A stretch of 64,000 nucleotides of DNA from Flavobacteriaceae bacterium UBA3356 (GTDB lineage Bacteria > Bacteroidota > Bacteroidia > Flavobacteriales > Flavobacteriaceae). The stretch's first letter is position 1. The number at the start of each line of letters is the position of its first letter. The position numbers and the translations under genes were made by a program. Positions 5,834 through 14,445 of the stretch are shown piece after piece. Under the pieces are notes generated by a model that was not told the origin of the DNA, made no database searches, and saw nothing but the letters and a program-made list of their open reading frames with translations. The stretch spans positions 5,426-69,425 of the forward strand of contig DEQW01000004.1 in assembly GCA_002360635.1 (NCBI GenBank). Reading direction: 5' to 3'.

Positions 5834-8611
5834 TTGAATATTGACACGCTAGACACTAAAAAAAACATACTTATAAAAGGGGCGAAACTTCATAATTTAA
5901 AAAATATTGATGTTGCCATCCCCAGAAATAAACTCGTTGTAATTACTGGGCTTTCCGGTAGTGGAAAATCCAGCCTTGCATTTGATACGCTTTACGCAGA
6001 AGGCCAACGCAGGTATGTGGAAAGTTTATCATCTTATGCCCGCCAATTTTTAGGCCGATTAGACAAACCGAAGGTAGATTCCATTAAAGGAATTGCCCCG
6101 GCTATTGCCATTGAACAAAAAGTGAATTCTACCAATCCACGTTCTACTGTTGGTACGTCAACTGAAATCTATGATTACCTAAAGCTTTTATATACCCGTA
6201 TTGGCCATACCTTTTCCCCTATTTCTGGCAATGAAGTTAAAAAAGACACCGTAACAGATGTCATTAACTACATTAAATCTTTTTCCGAAGGTGAAAAAAT
6301 GCTCCTCCTCGCTCCTATTCATTTAGAAGAAGGACGGACAATGAAAAATAAAATACAGGCTTTAGCACAACAAGGATATGCACGGGTTAAAAACAAGGAA
6401 AAAGTAATTCGTATTGATGAACTAAAAGAAAGTAGTTTTTCGAAAGATATACAATTGGTTGTTGATAGGATCATCACAAAAGACGACGAAGATTTTTATA
6501 ACCGTCTTGCCGATGCTATTGAAATGGCTTTTTATGAAGGAAAAGGTGAATTATTTATTGAAAAGCTAAGTGATAATTCAACTAGAGAGTTTAACAATCG
6601 TTTTGAAGCCGATGGCATGACGTTTTTAGAACCGAATGTGCATTTGTTCAGTTTTAACAATCCATACGGTGCTTGCCCTAATTGTGAAGGCTACGGTGAT
6701 GTAATTGGCATTGATGAAGACTTGGTTATTCCAAATACAGCCTTGTCAATATATGAAAATGCAATTTTCCCTTGGCGCGGTGATAGCATGAGCTGGTACC
6801 GTGATCAACTGGTCAATAATGCTTATAAGTTTGATTTCCCCATTCACAAACCTTGGTTTGAACTCTCAGAAGAACAAAAACAATTGGTGTGGGATGGAAA
6901 TAAATATTTTGAAGGTTTAAACGATTTCTTCTCTTTTCTAGAATCGAAAAGCTATAAAATACAGAACCGGGTCATGCTTTCTCGCTACCGTGGTAAAACT
7001 AAATGTAATGTTTGCGGTGGAAAACGACTACGTCCAGAAGCAGGTTATGTAAAGGTAGGCGGAAAAGCCATTCAAGAATTAGTAGAATTGCCACTTGAAA
7101 AAGTAGCCACCTTTTTTAAAGAATTAAAACTTAATGAATACGACACGAATGTGTCCAAAAGGCTGTTGCTTGAAATAAACAACCGCCTTCAATTTTTAAT
7201 GGATGTCGGGCTGAGCTATCTAACCCTAAACCGAAAAAGCAATACGCTTTCAGGAGGGGAATCGCAACGAATTAATTTAGCCACTTCGTTGGGTAGTAGC
7301 TTGGTCGGCTCCATGTATATTCTCGACGAGCCTAGTATTGGTCTACATCCAAAAGATACCGAACGGTTGATACAAGTTTTAAAATCTTTAAGGGATTTAG
7401 GTAATACCGTTATTGTGGTGGAACATGATGAAGATATCATGAAAGCTGCCGACGAAATTATTGACATAGGCCCCGAAGCTGGAACTTTTGGTGGCGAAGT
7501 GGTTTCAACCGGGACATTTCAAGATATTTTAAAAAGTGATTCCTTAACGGCGCAGTATTTAAATGGTACTATGGAAATTGAAATGCCTGAAAAGAGACGT
7601 TCTTGGAAAGAAAGTATTCAGGTGATTGGTGCCCGGCAAAATAATTTAAAAAATATTTCAGCTGAATTCCCTCTTGGGATATTTACGGCTGTTACTGGTG
7701 TTTCAGGAAGCGGTAAAAGTACCTTGATAAAGAAAATTTTATATCCTGCCATGCTTCGGAAAATTGGTGGTTACGGTGAAAAACCTGGTCAATTTTCAGA
7801 GTTAAAAGGAAGTTTCAGTAACATAAAAAACATTGAATTTGTCGATCAAAACCCGATTGGTCGTTCCAGCCGAAGTAATCCGGTAACATATATTAAGGCG
7901 TATGACGACATTAGGAATTTATTCGCTTCGCAGAAACTTTCAAAAATACGTAACTATAAAGCCAAACATTTCAGTTTTAATGTAGATGGCGGTCGCTGTG
8001 AAACCTGTAAAGGTGATGGCGAAGTTACCATAGAAATGCAGTTTATGGCCGATGTGCATTTGGAATGTGAAACCTGTAATGGAAAACGTTTCAAGAAAGA
8101 AATTCTGGAAGTTACATTTAACGACAAAAATATTGATGACGTTTTAACCATGACGGTTGATGATGCCATTTCATTCTTTAAAAAACACGAAGAGAAAAAA
8201 ATCACCAAAAAATTAAAACCGCTACAAGATGTAGGTTTAGGTTATGTACAGCTAGGGCAAAGCTCGTCTACCCTTTCTGGTGGTGAGGCACAACGTATAA
8301 AACTAGCTTCATTTTTAATTAAAGGAACGACAAAAGACAAAGCCCTCTTTATTTTTGATGAACCTACTACGGGACTTCATTTTCATGACATTAAAAAATT
8401 ATTGGCTTCCTTTTACGCTCTTTTAGAAAAAGGACATACCGTTATTGTAGTAGAGCATAATATGGAATTGGTAAAATGCGCTGATCATATTATCGACCTC
8501 GGTCTAGAGGGTGGTGAAAAAGGGGGTGAAATAATAACAGAAGGCACTCCTGAAGAAGTGGCTAAAAGCAAAAAGTCGTTTACAGCTACCTATTTAAAAG
8601 AAAAGATTTAA
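5834..8611 (+). CDS. uvrA: Excinuclease ABC subunit A (UvrA)
   Basis: A full-length (925-residue) damage-recognition ATPase of nucleotide excision repair, loading UvrB at lesions. The first Walker A is GLSGSGKSS at residues 39-47, followed by the UvrA signature GQRRYVESLSSYARQFL. The first zinc module carries CPNCEGYGD and CNVCGGKR. The ABC signature LSGGESQRINLA and Walker B MYILDEPSIGLHP follow. The second half repeats the plan: GVSGSGKST near 623, the CETCKGDG / CETCNGKR zinc module, LSGGEAQRIKLA and LFIFDEPTTGLHF. The start is a TTG, 32 bases after a clear -7 element, with no better in-frame ATG before the conserved start. Cytosolic. Confidence 0.97.
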   Translation: MNIDTLDTKKNILIKGAKLHNLKNIDVAIPRNKLVVITGLSGSGKSSLAFDTLYAEGQRRYVESLSSYARQFLGRLDKPKVDSIKGIAPAIAIEQKVNSTNPRSTVGTSTEIYDYLKLLYTRIGHTFSPISGNEVKKDTVTDVINYIKSFSEGEKMLLLAPIHLEEGRTMKNKIQALAQQGYARVKNKEKVIRIDELKESSFSKDIQLVVDRIITKDDEDFYNRLADAIEMAFYEGKGELFIEKLSDNSTREFNNRFEADGMTFLEPNVHLFSFNNPYGACPNCEGYGDVIGIDEDLVIPNTALSIYENAIFPWRGDSMSWYRDQLVNNAYKFDFPIHKPWFELSEEQKQLVWDGNKYFEGLNDFFSFLESKSYKIQNRVMLSRYRGKTKCNVCGGKRLRPEAGYVKVGGKAIQELVELPLEKVATFFKELKLNEYDTNVSKRLLLEINNRLQFLMDVGLSYLTLNRKSNTLSGGESQRINLATSLGSSLVGSMYILDEPSIGLHPKDTERLIQVLKSLRDLGNTVIVVEHDEDIMKAADEIIDIGPEAGTFGGEVVSTGTFQDILKSDSLTAQYLNGTMEIEMPEKRRSWKESIQVIGARQNNLKNISAEFPLGIFTAVTGVSGSGKSTLIKKILYPAMLRKIGGYGEKPGQFSELKGSFSNIKNIEFVDQNPIGRSSRSNPVTYIKAYDDIRNLFASQKLSKIRNYKAKHFSFNVDGGRCETCKGDGEVTIEMQFMADVHLECETCNGKRFKKEILEVTFNDKNIDDVLTMTVDDAISFFKKHEEKKITKKLKPLQDVGLGYVQLGQSSSTLSGGEAQRIKLASFLIKGTTKDKALFIFDEPTTGLHFHDIKKLLASFYALLEKGHTVIVVEHNMELVKCADHIIDLGLEGGEKGGEIITEGTPEEVAKSKKSFTATYLKEKI

Positions 8612-8629
8612 GGTTTTTTAAAAACTATT

Positions 8630-8645
8630 TTGGCACAAAGATTGA
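8630..8645 (+). promoter_or_regulatory. Sigma54-like promoter (-24/-12), first copy
   Basis: TTGGCAC followed by TTGA keeps the invariant GG-N10-G spacing of sigma54 promoters (GG at 8632-8633, G at 8644), 19 bases after the uvrA stop. The -12 element reads GA where the consensus is GC. The next downstream signal is a terminator at 8698, so any transcript would be short. No sigma54 gene or enhancer-binding protein lies in the window. Confidence 0.45.
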
Positions 8646-8697
8646 AAGCAATGAAATAAGAAACAGTTAGTTTTTTAATCGATTTGTTTTTAGTTAA

Positions 8698-8737
8698 AAC
8701 CTGGCTTCTTATCATAAAAAGAAGCCGGGTTTTTTAT
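8698..8737 (+). terminator. Strong intrinsic terminator
   Basis: AACCTGGCTTCTT pairs with AAGAAGCCGGGTT (13 pairs including one G-T) around a short AT loop, followed by a run of six T. It could end uvrA transcripts or a short RNA from the sigma54-like promoter at 8630. Confidence 0.85.
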
Positions 8738-8823
8738 TTAAAAATTTTACTTCGCTAAAAATAAGTTTAAAAAAATCAGACTCACCAATTTAATAATTAC
8801 TGATAATCAGGTATTTATGAACT

Positions 8824-8840
8824 TTGGCACGATGATTGTT
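8824..8840 (+). promoter_or_regulatory. Sigma54-like promoter (-24/-12), second copy
   Basis: TTGGCACG, four bases, then TTGTT. This matches the sigma54 consensus TTGGCACG-N4-TTGC at all but one position, with GG-N10-G spacing (GG at 8826-8827, G at 8838). It lies about 62 bases upstream of the ATG of the secreted Arg/Ser-rich protein gene, leaving a leader of about 50 bases. Confidence 0.6.
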
Positions 8841-8901
8841 TCATAATAAGCGTACCGAGCTGACCAAAAAATAAAAGCAAGTACAACCTAAAATCTCTAT
8901 T

Positions 8902-10173
8902 ATGAAAAAAGTAACCTTATTCTTATTCAGTATTTTTCTAGTAAGTTTTGCTGCAACAGCAAAAAGTAGCGCACCTGAAGAAATTTCAAATTATAGCTAC
9001 GACGGAAAATCGTATGTGTTTATTGAAGGAGACGTTGAGTTTTCAGTATTTCCAGATGGTCAGTTTGATTTTGTTTACTTAGGCCCAAACCGAAGTAACG
9101 TTAATGTAAACGTAAATACACGTAACGTAAATATATCATTTAATAGTGGGTATAATTATGATGCCTACGTTCAGTATGATGATTATGGAGCTGTAATTCA
9201 GGTAGAAGAAATCCCTATTTATTATGATGAATACGGACGCGTTGTTGAAGTGGGTAATACCATAATACGCTATAACGACAGACGGATTGTTCGCGTAGGA
9301 GGATTACATGTTATATATAACCATTATGGTCATTTTTCACACGTTACTGGATATATAAACTTATGGACCCCAAGATATGTATACCGTCCATGGCACGTAT
9401 ATTATGCTAGACCATATTATTCTAGCTGTGTAGTTTATGACTACCCTTATAGAAGATATTACAACCCGCACCGTTATAGTTGGGTAAAGCATAGAAGGTA
9501 TTATAACAATAGACACCGTGTAGCCTATAATAATGGTAGAAGAAACTTTTACCGTCCAGGAAGTCGCACACATTATAAAAACGGCCGTGTTGCAAAACGT
9601 AGGGATTACAACCCAAACAGGCGTAATACCTATGCAACTAATAACCCGCGTAGAAGCAATGTAACAAATAACAATAGTCGTTCATCTGTATCAAAAAGAG
9701 CAAATACTCGTACAAATAGTACAGCGGCAAGAACTTCTACTAGAAGAAATGATGCTAACGTTATCTCTAGAAGTAACTCAAAACGATCAGATGCTGTTAA
9801 AAGTAAGACCACTAGGGATGTTAGAAAAAGTTCGTCTAAGCGAAATGTAATCGCTAAACGAAGCACAAATCCCAGGTCATCAATAAAAAGAAGTAATAGT
9901 CGTAATACTCGGAGTATTTCTAAAAGTACGAATAACCCACGAAAAGTTAGAAGTACTAGCACTCGAAGCACCAAACGTGTAAGCAGCCCAACTAAAAGAA
10001 AAGCTGTTTCACAGAATAAAAGAACCAATACGAGAAGTAAAACGTACCGTTCTGGTTCATCAAAAAGGACTACTGCAAAACGTAGTTCAGTATCAAGATC
10101 TAAAAGCAGTGGAAACAGTAGAAGCAGCCGATCGTCTTCTAAAAATAGTAGACAAAGAGGCCGCGGAAAATAA
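8902..10173 (+). CDS. Secreted Tyr-rich protein with long basic Arg/Ser-rich tail
   Basis: 423 residues. A signal peptide (MKKVTLFLFSIFLVSFAATA) is followed by a beta-rich N-terminal domain with VFIEGDVEFSVFPDGQFDF and repeated valine-asparagine strands. Next comes a Tyr/Arg-rich stretch (RYVYRPWHVYYARPYY, near 155-200). From about residue 210 to the end is a low-complexity tail of S, R, K, N and T only, strongly basic. Similar proteins have been mislabelled as sperm-like basic proteins because of this tail. A sigma54-like promoter precedes it and an intrinsic terminator follows, so it is transcribed alone. Binding to polyanions (DNA, polysaccharide, cell surface) is inference from charge; no function is known. 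Confidence 0.75.
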   Translation: MKKVTLFLFSIFLVSFAATAKSSAPEEISNYSYDGKSYVFIEGDVEFSVFPDGQFDFVYLGPNRSNVNVNVNTRNVNISFNSGYNYDAYVQYDDYGAVIQVEEIPIYYDEYGRVVEVGNTIIRYNDRRIVRVGGLHVIYNHYGHFSHVTGYINLWTPRYVYRPWHVYYARPYYSSCVVYDYPYRRYYNPHRYSWVKHRRYYNNRHRVAYNNGRRNFYRPGSRTHYKNGRVAKRRDYNPNRRNTYATNNPRRSNVTNNNSRSSVSKRANTRTNSTAARTSTRRNDANVISRSNSKRSDAVKSKTTRDVRKSSSKRNVIAKRSTNPRSSIKRSNSRNTRSISKSTNNPRKVRSTSTRSTKRVSSPTKRKAVSQNKRTNTRSKTYRSGSSKRTTAKRSSVSRSKSSGNSRSSRSSSKNSRQRGRGK

Positions 10174-10194
10174 AAGTTTTTGGTTGGTTAGTTA

Positions 10195-10236
10195 GAAACC
10201 CTCGTAAAGCGAAAGCTAAGCGGGGGTTTCGCTTTT
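10195..10236 (+). terminator. Intrinsic terminator
   Basis: GAAACCCTCG (10195-10204) pairs with CGGGGGTTTC (10221-10230), followed by GCTTTT. It terminates the Arg/Ser-rich protein gene and overlaps the end of the convergent glycosyltransferase gene. Confidence 0.75.
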
Positions 10237-10237
10237 A

Positions 10238-11524
10238 TCATCCGGCAACCTTTTTTATAGTTTCAGCCATATGTTTCGTTAAGTTCTTTCGACTGTATTT
10301 TGAAATATTTTTAGATGAAACCTTTAGTTCTCCTTTTTTATATTCTGAATACAGCTTTAAGATATTAGATTTCAATTTTCCCTTTTCTGAATAGGCAAAA
10401 AACTGACCGCTTTCCGTTTCCCTTATTAACTGTTCAATATCACTACCTTTTGGTCCCAAAGCAACGATAGGGCGTTCGGCGGCAAAATATTCAAACAGCT
10501 TACCTGGAATGATAGCTTTTGTTTCTGGTCGGTCAATTTCCAATAATAGAAGAACTTGAGCCTCGTGCTGCATCTGCAAAGCTTCTGAGTGCGAAACATA
10601 CCCTAATAGTTTCAGATTATCTTCCAAACCGTTTTGTTTAATACTATCAACCACACTTTCACTAATTGTTCCTGCGAGTGTTAATTGAAAATCGTTGGCA
10701 AATTCTTTATTTTCTGAAACCAATTCTGAAAATACGTTCCACAACACAGTAGGATTGCGTTCGCTTAATAAAGAACCTATGTGAGCTATAGAAAACTTAG
10801 TATCAAGATTAGGTGTTATTTTCTCTCTAATTTCATAGCCGTTGGTAATGACTTCAATCGATTTTTGAGTGATTTCCTTAAATTCTTTTTTAGTAGTTGG
10901 ACTGGTTACGGTAATTAAATCAGCGCTCTTTAAAACTTCAGCTTCTAATTGTTTATGTTTTTTTTCTGAAGCTTTTGAAAGCCGTAACGATTTATGGTAA
11001 TGGATTGTGGTCCACGGATCCCTAAAATCAGCTATCCAAGGAATATTTGTTTCTTTTTGTAACTGAAGTCCAATTAAATGAAGGCTGTGTGGTGGCCCAG
11101 TAGTAATTATAGTATCAATTAAATTTTCTGAAATATATTTTTTCAGAAAACTTACGGATGGTTTCACCCACCCTATGCGGGCATCGGGGATAAAAAAGTT
11201 TCCACGAATCCACAGCAATAATTTTTCAACGAAAGATGGTTTCTTTTCAGAAATAATCCCGCTGCTTATTTGCGATGTTTTCTTTTTAGAAAGTAGTTTG
11301 GCAAACTTATAGGGTTCGTTTACGGGATGTTTCAGAATTTCTACATCATTGGGCACATCGGTTTCAAAACTTGGATCAATTAAAGGGTAATGAGGGTTTT
11401 CCGGAACATAGACAACTGGGTCAATTCCAAACTCTTTAAAATATTTCACGAAATTAAGCCAACGTTGAACACCCGGTCCACCTGCCGGTGGCCAATAATA
11501 GGTTATAATTAAGGCCTTTTTCAT
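10238..11524 (-). CDS. Glycosyltransferase family 4-like protein
   Basis: A 428-residue GT-B fold glycosyltransferase. The N-terminal domain opens with ALIITYYWPPAGGPGVQRW, the usual acceptor-side GPG loop, and contains WIADFRDPWT near residue 165. The C-terminal donor-binding half has ITNGYE, the IAHIGSL strand and IIPGKLFEYFAAERPIVALG, where the FEY glutamate contacts the nucleotide-sugar ribose. There is no membrane segment. Two bases separate it from the YfhO gene upstream, so they are certainly co-transcribed. That link suggests a role in cell-surface glycan assembly; the sugar and acceptor cannot be read. Confidence 0.88.
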   Translation of the reverse strand: MKKALIITYYWPPAGGPGVQRWLNFVKYFKEFGIDPVVYVPENPHYPLIDPSFETDVPNDVEILKHPVNEPYKFAKLLSKKKTSQISSGIISEKKPSFVEKLLLWIRGNFFIPDARIGWVKPSVSFLKKYISENLIDTIITTGPPHSLHLIGLQLQKETNIPWIADFRDPWTTIHYHKSLRLSKASEKKHKQLEAEVLKSADLITVTSPTTKKEFKEITQKSIEVITNGYEIREKITPNLDTKFSIAHIGSLLSERNPTVLWNVFSELVSENKEFANDFQLTLAGTISESVVDSIKQNGLEDNLKLLGYVSHSEALQMQHEAQVLLLLEIDRPETKAIIPGKLFEYFAAERPIVALGPKGSDIEQLIRETESGQFFAYSEKGKLKSNILKLYSEYKKGELKVSSKNISKYSRKNLTKHMAETIKKVAG

Positions 11525-11526
11525 AT

Positions 11527-13974
11527 CTAAGCCTTTTCTTTTTTATTTTTGTTGTATTTAAAAGCGAGATAGCCCCCACCTAACAATAAGATTACAAATA
11601 CAATACTACTAAATAAGCTTAGCGTGCTCCCAAATTCTACAACATCCGGCTGGAATTTAAACTCGATTTTATGAATGCCTTCTGGAATGGTCATCGCTCG
11701 TAGTGCATAGTTAGCTCTGTAATAATCAGTTCGTCTTCCGTCAATATATGCTTTCCAACCGTGTGGATAATATACTTCAGAAAAAACAGCCAATTGTGGT
11801 GATTTTGTAGCTGTTTCATATACAATATGTTGTGGTTCGTGCTTTACCAAATCAATAGTTGCTGTGCTATCACGACTTATCTTTTCAACAGGTAATTCTT
11901 CTTTAAATTTTGAATGAATTATAGCTGTTTTCTTGGTATCCAAACTGTCTAACAATAGTAATTCATCGTTTGCATTATCTGCCAAGATTACGTTTTCAAC
12001 AAACCATGCATTTCCATTGGTGTAGGGATTACGCTGTGCGATCGCTCCCCCATTTTCACCTTGGGTAATAATGTATTTAACGTTGAGCATATTAAGCATC
12101 CCAATATTACCTCTGCTAATGTAAAACTCATTAAGGTCTTGCATTCTGCCCGGTTTGGCAGCATGATAACCCCCTAATGCATTGTGATAGTAACTAGCCC
12201 GACCACTGTTAAAAGCATTAGTTGTAGCATCATACACCCGATAAAAACCATCATCTTTTTCTATTTGTAAATCAGCACCATTTTTCTGAAACGGTTGTTC
12301 CATAACACGAGCCTGTACAAAATCGTCATTGTTTACGTATCGCCTATCCACTCCTACAAGATCAATCACTATTAAAACAGCGAGTACTGAAATTACTGCT
12401 ATTTCTTTCAGCTTACCTTTCAAAAAGAACCATAATGTTCCGCCAGACAGCAACACAAAAATTAATGAACGGATGGCATCTGAAGTCAACATCGCTGCAC
12501 GATCTTCTCTTACCGCATCGAGAACTGGCAGACTCAAGCTTTCACGAATATTTGCATCATAAAATGAGTTGGAAAAATCCAAAAGCGTCGATTTAAATAA
12601 AATAAATACTAATGCTACGCCACCTGTGATTCCTGCACTGTATAATAAAGCTTTCTTTTTTTCTTCTTCGCGTTCAAAGCCGCTGAAAAACTGGTGTAAT
12701 CCCACAACTGCTAAAATTGGCAAAATCAGTTCGATAATCACTTGAATAGATGATACCGCCCTAAACTTACTATACAACGGAACATATTCTATAAACAACT
12801 CTGTTAAAAAGCTAAAGTTTTTACCCCAGGAAAGAAATAGACTCAATATAAATGCAGCCGTTACCCACCATTTTAAGCGACCTTTCACTAGAAACAATGC
12901 GAGAATAGCCAAAAAGATAACCACAGCCCCAATATAAGCTGGTGCTGCTACAATGGGCTGATCACCCCAATAAGTAGGTAATTGATTTAAAATCTGGCTA
13001 GCTTCCTGTGGCGAGGCTCCCATTTTTAATAAAGCTTCTTTGGTTGCGCCATCTTGAGGTAAAGGATCACCAGAGCCACCTCCCATAAAATTTGGGATAA
13101 ACAAGTTTAATGTTTCCAGTTTTCCGTAGCTGTATTCGGTAATGTAATCAAAATCAAGACCTTCTACATTATCTTTTGGCGAACCATCAGGGTTAATGGT
13201 TAATTCACTATTTCCGCGGGTGGAAGTATCGGCATATTCTTTTGTAGCCATTATATTGGTAGCATTAAGGCCAACTGCAATCAAAACAGCAACAATCATA
13301 ACACCCAAAGCCTTAAAATAATGAGGAAGCATTTTTTTCTTATAGGCATCGACCAAATAGGCAATTCCAATACAAATAACCAATAATAGCAAGTAATACG
13401 TCATTTGGTAGTGATTAGCAACCAGTTCGAGCCCCATGGCAACAGTAGTTAATAAAAAACCATAAAGAAATTTACCTCGAAAGGTCAATAGAATTCCACT
13501 CAATACCAACGGCATATATGCAATAGCATGAGCCTTAGCATTATGGCCTACACCGAGAATTATAATAAGATAGGTTGAAAAGCCAAAGGCCAGCGCTCCT
13601 AGAAAAGCAAGTTTATAGTCAACTTTTAATACTAATAATAATATGTAAAGTCCTATGAAATATAGAAATAGATAATCTGCTGGGCGTGGTAAAAACCGAA
13701 TAGCAAGATCTAAATTCTTAATATAATTATGCGGATATTTTGCTCCCAGTTGATAGGTAGGCATACCGCCAAAAGCAGCATCGGTCCAGTAAGTTTCTTT
13801 TCCAGTTTCAGCACGATAATCCTTTAATTGTTTGGCCATTCCTTGATATTGGGCAATATCACTTTGGAAAATAGTCTTTCCTTGCAAAACCGGGCTAAAA
13901 TACGCCAGCGAAGCAACAATAAAAAGGATTAAAACAATAAGATGCGGTAGAAATCTTTTAAGCGAATGCTTCAT
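11527..13974 (-). CDS. YfhO-family integral membrane protein
   Basis: About 815 residues. There is an N-terminal helix (FLPHLIVLILFIVASLAYF), a periplasmic loop with SDIAQYQGMAKQLKDY, then about a dozen hydrophobic helices, a long C-terminal extracytoplasmic domain from roughly residue 550, and a final helix. This is the plan of YfhO proteins, GT-C-like membrane proteins linked to glycosylation of lipoteichoic acid in Gram-positives; their role in Bacteroidetes is unproven. I start at the ATG at 13974 (MKHSLKRF). A TTG four codons upstream is less likely. A glycosyltransferase gene follows immediately, supporting a surface-glycan function. Confidence 0.88.
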   Translation of the reverse strand: MKHSLKRFLPHLIVLILFIVASLAYFSPVLQGKTIFQSDIAQYQGMAKQLKDYRAETGKETYWTDAAFGGMPTYQLGAKYPHNYIKNLDLAIRFLPRPADYLFLYFIGLYILLLVLKVDYKLAFLGALAFGFSTYLIIILGVGHNAKAHAIAYMPLVLSGILLTFRGKFLYGFLLTTVAMGLELVANHYQMTYYLLLLVICIGIAYLVDAYKKKMLPHYFKALGVMIVAVLIAVGLNATNIMATKEYADTSTRGNSELTINPDGSPKDNVEGLDFDYITEYSYGKLETLNLFIPNFMGGGSGDPLPQDGATKEALLKMGASPQEASQILNQLPTYWGDQPIVAAPAYIGAVVIFLAILALFLVKGRLKWWVTAAFILSLFLSWGKNFSFLTELFIEYVPLYSKFRAVSSIQVIIELILPILAVVGLHQFFSGFEREEEKKKALLYSAGITGGVALVFILFKSTLLDFSNSFYDANIRESLSLPVLDAVREDRAAMLTSDAIRSLIFVLLSGGTLWFFLKGKLKEIAVISVLAVLIVIDLVGVDRRYVNNDDFVQARVMEQPFQKNGADLQIEKDDGFYRVYDATTNAFNSGRASYYHNALGGYHAAKPGRMQDLNEFYISRGNIGMLNMLNVKYIITQGENGGAIAQRNPYTNGNAWFVENVILADNANDELLLLDSLDTKKTAIIHSKFKEELPVEKISRDSTATIDLVKHEPQHIVYETATKSPQLAVFSEVYYPHGWKAYIDGRRTDYYRANYALRAMTIPEGIHKIEFKFQPDVVEFGSTLSLFSSIVFVILLLGGGYLAFKYNKNKKEKA

Positions 13975-14009
13975 AGCAACTGTCAATTTTTTTGAAGTTT
14001 GAAAATTAA

Positions 14010-14017
14010 CAAAAATA
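14010..14017 (-). promoter_or_regulatory. -7 promoter element for the YfhO gene
   Basis: Read on the minus strand this is TATTTTTG, matching TAnnTTTG, 35 bases upstream of the ATG at 13974. It may drive the YfhO-glycosyltransferase pair independently of the DUF4834 gene. Confidence 0.5.
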
Positions 14018-14082
14018 TGCTACAATTGCCTACACATGTTCGGATATAAATTTTCTTTTCTAAAGAAACAAGTAAGGAGAAA

Positions 14083-14349
14083 TTAGTCTATTTCTTCATA
14101 ATCCACATAATCACCAACAGTAGTTTTTTGCGATTTTTTTCTATGTGGTACTTTATCGATAGTTACTTTTCCTTCTTTTTCTTTTTTTGAATTTGGGCTC
14201 CCTTGAGTTCCATTAAAAGCCTGTTCAAAACGTTGCCCAGCTTTTTTGGCTATATACCTCATTAAGTACGGTGTAGCCCAACGGATTAGGAATTTCAACC
14301 CGAAATATACCAGAAGGATAATTAATATCGTTTTTAAAAACGTAATCAT
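14083..14349 (-). CDS. DUF4834 family small membrane protein
   Basis: 88 residues. One N-terminal membrane helix (FLKTILIILLVYFGLKFLI) is followed by the conserved RWATPYLMRYIAKKAGQRFEQ segment and a polar, lysine-rich tail ending in DYVDYEEID. This matches the small DUF4834 family of Bacteroidetes. I take the ATG at 14349 rather than the TTG three codons upstream. It lies upstream of YfhO in the same direction with a 108-base gap that holds its own -7 element, so cotranscription is possible but not certain. Function unknown. Confidence 0.75.
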   Translation of the reverse strand: MITFLKTILIILLVYFGLKFLIRWATPYLMRYIAKKAGQRFEQAFNGTQGSPNSKKEKEGKVTIDKVPHRKKSQKTTVGDYVDYEEID

Positions 14350-14418
14350 AGAGTTCAAAAATACATAAAGCCCCGTAAAAAGACGAAAGCAATTTATTAA
14401 ATAAATGATAAATTCTTA

Positions 14419-14426
14419 TATCTTTG
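14419..14426 (+). promoter_or_regulatory. -7 promoter element
   Basis: TATCTTTG matches TAnnTTTG, 20 bases before the ATG at 14446 of the outer-membrane protein gene. Confidence 0.55.
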
Positions 14427-14445
14427 AATCAAACCCAAAACAACG

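Noticed and set aside
9630..10028. Minus-strand leucine-rich frame of 132 codons opposite the Arg/Ser-rich tail
   Set aside because: It is the antisense reading of AGA/CGT/AGT-rich codons, which gives L/V/F/T-rich text automatically. No start context.
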